Part shown: positions 1 through 4,173 of the stretch, piece after piece | Layout: every line of letters starts with the position of its first letter | Numbering within the stretch: position 1 is the first letter of the stretch | Assembly (NCBI GenBank): GCA_007375925.1 | Contig: VMFH01000031.1 | Coordinates: forward strand, 1 to 6,370 | Origin: Parcubacteria group bacterium Gr01-1014_72 | GTDB taxonomy: Bacteria; Patescibacteriota; Minisyncoccia; Phycocordibacterales; VMFH01 | Reading direction: 5' to 3' | DNA length: 6,370 nt | The notes under the pieces: model-generated | The model's database searches: none | Seen by the model: the letters and a program-made list of their open reading frames with translations, nothing else | Told to the model about the DNA's origin: nothing | Position numbers and translations under genes: made by a program

Positions 1-956
1 TGGACACAGAGTACATCCTCCGCCTTTTTGAGCGGGAGTGTACGGGTGAACATGAGGCAGATCTCTCGCGAGTATTCACGCAACTTCGGGGTAGCTTTGC
101 GCTCGGTATCCTCCTCCCTGATCGTCTTATTGCAGTCCGAGATGGGAGCGGCAATCGGCCACTTTCAATCGGGAAGCTTGATGGGGGATACTGCATCTCA
201 TCCGAAACCTGCGCTTTTCCAAGCGTCGGGGCCGCATATCTCGCTGAAGTTCTGCCAGGTACGATGGTGAGTATCACAAAGGATGGGTTACGCACTACGC
301 ACTTTGCGGAGTCCGATGAAAAGAAATGTCTCTTTGAGATCATCTACTATTCCCACCCGGGGAGTGTAGTATTCGGTGAGCAGGTGGGGAGATTTCGCAT
401 GGCGTTGGGGCGCGAACTTGAGAGGTGCGCACCGGTTGTTGGTGGAGTTGATATCGTCACTCCCGTACCGGACAGCTCCAACTTCATTGCGATGGGTTTC
501 GGGGAAAGCGGACGCTCTGGCGCCTATTTCCCGGTCATTATGCGCAATCACTATGTTGGCCGCACTTTTATCGCCGCGACGCAGGCAAGGCGCGATGTTG
601 AGGTCTCACAGAAGTTCACGTTCATGGCCGAGGAGATTGAAGGGAAGCGCATAGTAGTCGTTGACGATTCTATCGTTCGCGGTACGACGATGCCAAAAAT
701 CGTCTCCATGTTACGGCAACTCGGCGCGCGGGCGGTACACATACGTATTGGATGTCCTCCCATTAGGCACTCCTGTCGGTACGGCATCAACACGCCGACC
801 ACCGATGAGCTTATTGCGGCACAGTATGAAATCGCCGAGATGCGCGAGCAATTCGGCGCCGACTCTCTTGAGTTTCTTCCCATGGAAGCGCTCAAGAGGT
901 TGTCGGGCGATCACCGGAAATTCTGCTTTGCCTGTATGTCGGGCGAGTACTGGTGA
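1..956 (+). CDS. purF: Amidophosphoribosyltransferase (PurF), C-terminal part, 5'-partial
   Basis: PurF catalyses the first committed step of purine synthesis: PRPP plus glutamine gives phosphoribosylamine. The reading frame is open from base 3 to the TGA at 954-956 (317 residues; codon n starts at base 3n), so the gene enters from outside the window. The ATG at 264 is internal. Residues 1 to about 85 are the end of the Ntn-type glutaminase domain, including GSFALGILLPDRLIAVRDG, GKLDGGY and SSETCAF. The phosphoribosyltransferase domain follows, with VPDSSN, RNHYVGRTFI and the PRPP loop VVVDDSIVRGTT (218-229). Cysteines 109 (KKCLFE), 258 (HSCRYG), 308 and 311 (CFAC) match the four [4Fe-4S] ligands of the Bacillus-type enzyme, which E. 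coli PurF lacks. The chain ends in GEYW, like other PurF C-termini. The catalytic N-terminal Cys and any propeptide lie upstream. A terminator follows 26 bp after the stop. Confidence 0.97.
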   Translation, partial: DTEYILRLFERECTGEHEADLSRVFTQLRGSFALGILLPDRLIAVRDGSGNRPLSIGKLDGGYCISSETCAFPSVGAAYLAEVLPGTMVSITKDGLRTTHFAESDEKKCLFEIIYYSHPGSVVFGEQVGRFRMALGRELERCAPVVGGVDIVTPVPDSSNFIAMGFGESGRSGAYFPVIMRNHYVGRTFIAATQARRDVEVSQKFTFMAEEIEGKRIVVVDDSIVRGTTMPKIVSMLRQLGARAVHIRIGCPPIRHSCRYGINTPTTDELIAAQYEIAEMREQFGADSLEFLPMEALKRLSGDHRKFCFACMSGEYW

Positions 957-982
957 AGTAGGTAGAACTACATTCGGACAAC

Positions 983-1011
983 AACCCTCGCACTTTGCGC
1001 GGGTTTTCTTT
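983..1011 (+). terminator. Rho-independent terminator after purF
   Basis: The arms 983-992 and 996-1005 pair as AACCC-T-CGCA with TGCG-C-GGGTT: nine pairs, one T/C mismatch and a CTT loop. The U-rich run TTTTCTTT follows at 1004-1011. It sits 26 bp after the purF stop and faces the minus-strand tRNA-Leu. In the minus direction the same hairpin is followed only by GTTGTCC, so it should act mainly on purF and only weakly, if at all, on the tRNA transcript. Confidence 0.8.
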
Positions 1012-1017
1012 ATTCAA

Positions 1018-1099
1018 TGCCCGGGGAGAGAATCGAACTCTCATTCCTTTCGGAACTCGATCTTAAGTCGAGCGCGTCTGCCAATTCCGCCACCCGGGC
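1018..1099 (-). tRNA. tRNA-Leu(UAA)
   Basis: The reverse strand folds into a complete 82-nt class II tRNA. The acceptor stem is GCCCGGG/CCCGGGC with discriminator A. The D-arm contains GGCGGAATTGGCAGACGC, the anticodon loop is CTTAAGA (anticodon UAA), and the long variable arm TTCC-GAAA-GGAA is typical of tRNA-Leu. The T-arm is GAGAG-TTCGATT-CTCTC with a canonical TTC. The 3' CCA is not encoded: TTG follows the discriminator. It is the last gene of the minus-strand RNA cluster and no promoter of its own is evident, so it is probably processed from the same precursor as the tRNA-Cys locus about 110 bp upstream. Confidence 0.97.
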
Positions 1100-1108
1100 A
1101 GGAAATCA

Positions 1109-1206
1109 CGGAACATGGAACATAAAACATGAAGCACTAGAGAAAGGAAGTTTCCTGTCAGACTTTGCCGCGTGCTTACATAACTCATATGTACGTTCCA
1201 TGTTCT
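1109..1206. repeat. Heptamer repeats within an imperfect palindrome between tRNA genes
   Basis: Bases 1110-1130 are three tandem heptamers, GGAACAT, GGAACAT and AAAACAT. An 11-bp piece, GAACATGGAAC (1111-1121), recurs inverted as GTTCCATGTTC (1195-1205). Nested inside are AAGCAC (1132-1137) with GTGCTT (1172-1177), and AGGAA with TTCCT around 1145-1156. The whole spacer between the split tRNA-Cys and tRNA-Leu can therefore form one long imperfect hairpin. No ORF here looks real. A related GAACAT/CATGG arrangement occurs in the gap between infB and the DUF4446 gene. The role is unknown; a dispersed intergenic repeat or a processing/termination structure are both possible. Confidence 0.6.
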
Positions 1207-1246
1207 AGAGGCCACGGAGGGATGTGCGCCCTCGTGTAGCGGTTTT

Positions 1247-1480
1247 GTCCCGAACTTGTTCGCGAGTCCTCGAACGACGACAAGTTCCAGATCCCGTCAA
1301 TTCCTGCGAGTCTGTAGCGATGGAGGCCTGGGGGGGATTTGCACCCCCGTGTAACGGTTTTGCAGACCGCCGCGTTAGCTATCTTCGCCACCAGGCCATT
1401 CTAACATTACTCATTACTCGCGAACAAAACGGGATCCTCGGATATTCACTGCAAGCAAGGCTCGCAGGAATATTCGGGAC
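1247..1480. repeat. Inverted-repeat mosaic flanking the nested tRNA-Cys
   Basis: The two arms around the inner tRNA share four perfect inverted segments. A is GTCCCGAA at 1247-1254 with 1473-1480. B is TTGTTCGCGAGT at 1256-1267 with 1416-1427. C is GATCCCGT at 1290-1297 with 1429-1436. D is ATTCCTGCGAG at 1300-1310 with 1461-1471. The left order is A-B-C-D, but the right arm read on the other strand is A-D-C-B, so B and D have swapped places at similar spacing and their pairings cross. Pair A includes the split tRNA's own G34 and C35 and would extend its anticodon arm. Local hairpins also exist: a bulged 10-bp stem within 1443-1472, and GAACTTGT/ACAAGTTC at 1252-1259 and 1280-1287. Confidence 0.7.
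1321..1397 (-). tRNA. tRNA-Cys(GCA), complete, nested inside the split tRNA-Cys
   Basis: This is a 77-nt tRNA including encoded CCA (1321-1323). The acceptor stem is GGCCTGG/CCAGGCC with discriminator U73, the expected cysteine identity base. The D-arm is GCG/CGC with loop AAGATAGCTAA. The anticodon arm is GCGGT-CTGCAAA-ACCGT (anticodon GCA, 1361-1363; one G-U pair). The variable loop is TACAC and the T-arm GGGGG-TGCAAAT-CCCCC. It is oddly built: the usual G18-G19 is A-G, and position 55, nearly always U, is G. The outer split copy shares both changes. Its leader and trailer are the inverted-repeat arms described separately, and I see no promoter of its own, so it would depend on the promoter upstream of the split gene. 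Confidence 0.93.
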
Positions 1481-1522
1481 AGACCGCCGCGTTAGCTATC
1501 TTCGCCACGTGGCCATCACCAT

Positions 1523-1551
1523 AGTTTATGAGCTTTGAGAGAGAGCGTCAA
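1523..1551 (-). promoter_or_regulatory. Sigma70-type promoter for the tRNA cluster
   Basis: The minus strand has TTGACG (1551-1546; 5 of 6 to TTGACA), a 17-bp spacer, and TAAACT (1528-1523; 4 of 6 to TATAAT). The predicted start is near 1516, within about two bases of the 5' end of the split tRNA-Cys (1514), as expected for a stable-RNA promoter. The -10 box overlaps the rbfA TAA stop (1528-1526), so the box is embedded in the 3' end of a coding gene. Transcription would run through both tRNA-Cys copies to tRNA-Leu. Confidence 0.6.
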
Positions 1552-1852
1552 TTTTCTGGCGGTTCTTCTCGCCGAGGTCCAGCGTAAATGAAAACATCGG
1601 CACGGCGCCGCTACGCACTCGTGAGCGCGCAAAGTCGGCGAAGTCGCCCTGCCGCCGGTTGAGAAATGCGATGGCCTTCTCCTGTTCAGAATCCGGCAGT
1701 ACCGTTACGCGAATGACGCAACGGCGGGCGCGGCCATCAAAGAGCGCGCTCGTGACAGTGATGAGCGAGGTGTTGTCTGACTCGCGCTCAATAAACTCCG
1801 CCGCAAGTTTGCGGTAGGTTTCTTCGGCGCGTCTGCTTCGAACGGATGTCAT
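1526..1852 (-). CDS. rbfA: Ribosome-binding factor A
   Basis: RbfA is a small KH-fold protein that binds the immature 30S subunit and helps mature the 5' end of 16S rRNA. The 108-residue product has the family layout: a basic N-terminal helix (SRRAEETYRKLAAEF), the first strand LITVTSALF, a second strand CVIRVTVLP, the region EKAIAFLNRRQGDFADFAR matching the family's conserved glycine turn and helix, and the closing strand VPMFSFTLDLGEKNRQKIDAL. The length is normal. Sequence identity to textbook RbfA looks modest, but position directly after infB, with a 14-bp gap, is the classic arrangement and supports the call. No Shine-Dalgarno is visible before the ATG, so translation is probably coupled to infB. 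Its stop codon overlaps the -10 box of the tRNA promoter. Confidence 0.85.
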   Translation of the reverse strand: MTSVRSRRAEETYRKLAAEFIERESDNTSLITVTSALFDGRARRCVIRVTVLPDSEQEKAIAFLNRRQGDFADFARSRVRSGAVPMFSFTLDLGEKNRQKIDALSQSS

Positions 1853-1866
1853 GCCAGTAAAAAGTT

Positions 1867-3396
1867 TTATACGGTTATTATTGCGATTGCCTCAATGCGG
1901 TCCCCGGGAGCAATCTCAAGTGCGCCCTGTATGAGCGCGCCGAACTCGCTCCCGCTCGCGACCGTCTCTACAGAAGCTTTCTGTTGTTGGAGCTCCCTGA
2001 TTTTCCCCTGCCCGATTAAGGCATCGCGCCGGATGATACGCACCTCATCACCGACCCTGAGCGCTCCCTCAAGCACGCGCCCGCCGACGATCTGCCGGTC
2101 GCGGGTCTTGCTGAAGAAGCGGATGATTTTGGCGCCGCCGCGCACTTCTTCTATGGTTCGTTTCGGTTTTCTGCTCAAGAGTTCCGCGGTGAGCCACTCA
2201 AGGAGTTTGTAAATGATGTCAAAGACCGAGGCCGAGAGAGAACTGCGTTCAAGAATATTTTTCGCAGCGCGGTCAATGCCGACGTTGAATCCGATGATGA
2301 GCGCTCCCGCTGTACCCTCGGCAAGCTTGGCGTCCGATTCGCCGATCTCGCCAATCCCCTCTGAAATGATGTGAGGACTGATTTCGGGCGTGCCAAGTTT
2401 CGCGATTTCGCGCTGAAGCGCCTGGAGACTTCCGACGCTGTCTGTTTTGAGAATAATCGGGACGACCCCCTGTTCGGGCGAGGGCTCGGTCGTTTTCTTT
2501 ACGTTTACGGTTGATTTTTTGTCTGCCGCTTCCTCCGCCGTTCTCTTTGCCGCCGCTTCCGCATCGCGCTTGGTCTCAAAGGAGAGGAACTCCTCGCCGA
2601 CCGCAGGGAGTTCACTCCAACCGATGACACGGACGACGCTCCCCGCGCGCGCTTCCACTGTTGTCTTGCCCATCGTATCTTCCATAATTCGTAACGGGGA
2701 GAAGCTCTTTCCCGCCGCAAGCCCCGTACCGTGCTTGAGCGTCCCATCCTTAATGACGAGCGTTGCGACGACGCCCCTGCGCTTATCATGGAGCGCTTCC
2801 AGGACGACCCCGCGCGCAGGCGCCTTGAAATCGGCGTGGATGCCGGTCATGGACGCGACGAGCGTAATCATCTCAAGGAGGTCGTGGATTCCGGCGCCCG
2901 TCTTTGCCGATACGGGAACGACCGGCACATCACCACCGTACCCTTCCACATAGATTTCGCTCTCGGCAAGCGACTGCTTCGTGCGCTCAATGTTTGCCTC
3001 CGGCTTGTCAATCTTCGTGATGACGACGATGAAAGGGAGCTTGCCCTCCTTGATGTAGGAAAGAGACTCAAGCGTCTGCGGCTTCACGCCGTCTTCAGCC
3101 GAGACGATGAGGAGCGCGATATCGGCTCCAGCTATGCCGCGCAAGCGGATGCCGGCGAATGCTTCGTGTCCGGGCGTGTCAAGGAAGGTGATTGTATGCA
3201 CTGTACCGTCTTTGTCCTTAACCGGCACCGTTGCCGCTAAGAGGCGCTGTGTGATGCCGCCTTTTTCCTCCGCCGCTTCATGGAGTGCCCGGAGCGCGGC
3301 GAGGAGTGTTGTTTTTCCATGGTCAATGTGCCCCGTGATGCAGACGACAGGTGGTCGCTCCTCGCGCGCGTCTTTTTGTAGCGGCTTGTGTGCCAT
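1867..3396 (-). CDS. infB: Translation initiation factor IF2, short form
   Basis: IF2 is the GTPase that positions initiator tRNA on the 30S subunit and promotes subunit joining. The 509-residue protein starts almost directly at the G domain: G1 GHIDHGKT (22-29), G2 GGITQ (46-50), G3 DTPGH (73-77), G4 TKID (127-130), G5 SAK (163-165). Domain II follows, then a charged Lys/Glu/Ala-rich linker (about 278-310), domain III, and C2, ending in GDRIEAIAIITV. The long N-terminal region of most bacterial IF2 (roughly 700-1000 residues in all) is absent. G4 has Thr where NKID is usual, and G2 continues RLL where HIG is usual. The ATG at 3396 is chosen because little upstream would be needed; the only GGAGG is 28 bp away, so ribosome binding is weak or atypical. 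It lies between the DUF4446 gene and rbfA, probably in one operon. Confidence 0.97.
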   Translation of the reverse strand: MAHKPLQKDAREERPPVVCITGHIDHGKTTLLAALRALHEAAEEKGGITQRLLAATVPVKDKDGTVHTITFLDTPGHEAFAGIRLRGIAGADIALLIVSAEDGVKPQTLESLSYIKEGKLPFIVVITKIDKPEANIERTKQSLAESEIYVEGYGGDVPVVPVSAKTGAGIHDLLEMITLVASMTGIHADFKAPARGVVLEALHDKRRGVVATLVIKDGTLKHGTGLAAGKSFSPLRIMEDTMGKTTVEARAGSVVRVIGWSELPAVGEEFLSFETKRDAEAAAKRTAEEAADKKSTVNVKKTTEPSPEQGVVPIILKTDSVGSLQALQREIAKLGTPEISPHIISEGIGEIGESDAKLAEGTAGALIIGFNVGIDRAAKNILERSSLSASVFDIIYKLLEWLTAELLSRKPKRTIEEVRGGAKIIRFFSKTRDRQIVGGRVLEGALRVGDEVRIIRRDALIGQGKIRELQQQKASVETVASGSEFGALIQGALEIAPGDRIEAIAIITV

Positions 3397-3450
3397 GGTT
3401 TTTCTTCTTTTGTCTGATGCATTCCTCCATGTTCATGGATGTTCGTACTC

Positions 3451-3918
3451 TCACCGCGCATCTCCTGCCGCGCCGCGGATCGCCTCCTTTTCCTCGTCGG
3501 TGAGCTCAAATACTGACGAGCCCCGCTCCAGAGGCTTTGCGAAGGTGTTCGCGCGGTCGCGCGCGTAGAGAGAGGTGATGACGACACCGCCCCCTTCTTC
3601 GTTCACGAGCGCGCAGCTCCAGCTCTGGTTGCTTCCCTCCCCGCTGCCGCGGAAGGGATTGAAGCGGACTGTCTTCACCCCCCGCACCGACGTGCTCATG
3701 CGCCGCTCAAGGTTCTTGAGGTAGCGTTCAATCTCGCCTTTGAATTTTTTGAGCTCGGCAATGTCTCCTGCGCTTCCGACAATCGTCTCCTCAAGGTCTC
3801 GCGCTCCTCTGCCTTGCAGCAATCGTCGCATCCGCCACGAGAGGTGCACGATGAGCGCGAGGGCGAGGAGGAGCCCGACCGAGAGAAGAATGAGCAACTG
3901 TTCGGCGTCAAGAACCAT
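3451..3918 (-). CDS. DUF4446 family membrane-anchored protein
   Basis: This is a 155-residue protein of unknown function. An N-terminal membrane helix (about 8-26, LLILLSVGLLLALALIVHL) is followed by basic residues RMRR, implying a cytoplasmic C-terminal part. A helical, possibly coiled-coil stretch follows (about 41-75). The conserved core then matches what I know of DUF4446: VRFNPF (84-89), SWSCALVNEEGGGVVITSLYA, TFAKPLERG and LTDEEKEAI. Start choice: a GTG at 3948 would give 165 residues, but it falls inside a strong promoter whose predicted start is about 3921, so the ATG at 3918 is preferred. It is the first gene of the apparent DUF4446-infB-rbfA operon, 54 bp before infB. Location suggests a link to growth or translation, but no function can be assigned. 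Confidence 0.85.
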   Translation of the reverse strand: MVLDAEQLLILLSVGLLLALALIVHLSWRMRRLLQGRGARDLEETIVGSAGDIAELKKFKGEIERYLKNLERRMSTSVRGVKTVRFNPFRGSGEGSNQSWSCALVNEEGGGVVITSLYARDRANTFAKPLERGSSVFELTDEEKEAIRGAAGDAR

Positions 3919-3927
3919 AGAACTCGT

Positions 3928-3956
3928 AGTATAGCCGAACTGCTCCACCTTGGCAA
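3928..3956 (-). promoter_or_regulatory. Sigma70-type promoter for the DUF4446-infB-rbfA operon
   Basis: The minus strand has TTGCCA (3956-3951; 5 of 6), an exact 17-bp spacer, and TATACT (3933-3928; 5 of 6). The predicted start near 3921 is only 2-6 bases before the ATG at 3918, so the mRNA would be leaderless or nearly so. This also argues against the upstream GTG start at 3948. Confidence 0.7.
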
Positions 3957-3983
3957 AGAGCCGAATTATCGGCAGTATTGAGG

Positions 3984-4020
3984 AGTGAAGATGTCCCGCA
4001 GGGGGCGAGGCATCTTCACT
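3984..4020. repeat. Perfect 10-bp hairpin in the divergent intergenic region
   Basis: AGTGAAGATG (3984-3993) pairs perfectly with CATCTTCACT (4011-4020) around a 17-base G/C-rich loop. It begins 28 bp upstream of the -35 box of the minus-strand operon. TTTGAG follows on the plus strand, too poor a U-tract for a convincing terminator. It could be a protein-binding palindrome or a structured RNA element; nothing decides between them. Confidence 0.6.
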
Positions 4021-4069
4021 TTGAGACCCTCTCGGTTCTCAACGCTCGCGGACTCGCTGCTCTCCTCCA

Positions 4070-4091
4070 CGGGGAAACTCCCGTTTCCCCG
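4070..4091. repeat. Perfect 9-bp hairpin
   Basis: CGGGGAAAC (4070-4078) pairs with GTTTCCCCG (4083-4091) around the loop TCCC. There is no U-tract on either strand, so it is not an intrinsic terminator. It is the middle one of three palindromes between the divergent DUF4446 operon and the cysteine desulfurase gene. Confidence 0.6.
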
Positions 4092-4120
4092 ACCCCCTTC
4101 CCAAAAAACTTCGCATTCAT

Positions 4121-4157
4121 CCCCGTCCCGTCCCGCTATAAGCGGGACGGGACGGGG
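4121..4157. repeat. Perfect 17-bp GC-rich hairpin upstream of the cysteine desulfurase
   Basis: CCCCGTCCCGTCCCGCT (4121-4137) pairs without mismatch with AGCGGGACGGGACGGGG (4141-4157) around the loop ATA. The arms are built from the repeated unit CCCGT. It ends 16 bp before the likely ATG at 4174. No U-tract follows, so a terminator role is unlikely. A dispersed palindromic (REP-like) element, or a structure affecting translation of the gene below, are the main options. The loop and adjoining bases spell TATAAG, a possible -10 box with no good -35. Confidence 0.75.
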
Positions 4158-4173
4158 CCTCCTGCGAGTTTTA

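Larger units (their letters stand above)
1209..1514 (-). tRNA. Split tRNA-Cys(GCA): 5' half 1480-1514, 3' half 1209-1247
   Basis: On the minus strand, bases 1514-1480 hold a tRNA 5' half: acceptor GGCCACG, D-arm, anticodon stem GCGGT, then CTG. Bases 1247-1209 hold the matching 3' half: CAAA, ACCGC, T-arm GAGGG/CCCTC, acceptor CGTGGCC, discriminator U. Joined, they give a 7-nt loop CTGCAAA, anticodon GCA, and fully paired acceptor, anticodon and T stems. The 232-bp insert (1248-1479) falls between positions 34 and 35. The 5' half matches the nested intact tRNA-Cys at 33 of 35 positions. The two differences, in the acceptor stem, are compensated in the 3' half, so the halves belong together. 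CCA is not encoded (CTA follows). The T-loop CGCACAT is degenerate. Whether it is spliced, dead, or an integration scar cannot be told from sequence. Confidence 0.75.

Noticed and set aside
1248..1479. Group I or group II self-splicing intron in the split tRNA-Cys
   Set aside because: The insertion site would suit a group I intron, but I see no internal guide pairing to the 5' exon and no conserved core like AGACTA or ATAGTCC. The ends also lack group II GTGYG/AY. It is left unclassified.
1224..1538. Plus-strand open frame across the tRNA-Cys locus
   Set aside because: It translates structured tRNA sequence, and the repeated peptide DRRVSYLRH simply reflects the duplicated tRNA half.
2447..3240. 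Plus-strand open frames of about 168 residues across infB
   Set aside because: They are antisense shadows of a strongly conserved gene in GC-rich sequence, with no recognisable domains.
3985..4173. Upstream GTG extension of the cysteine desulfurase (63 extra residues)
   Set aside because: The added peptide is low-complexity, encoded by hairpin DNA, and precedes the point where family members begin; the ATG at 4174 or 4183 fits better.
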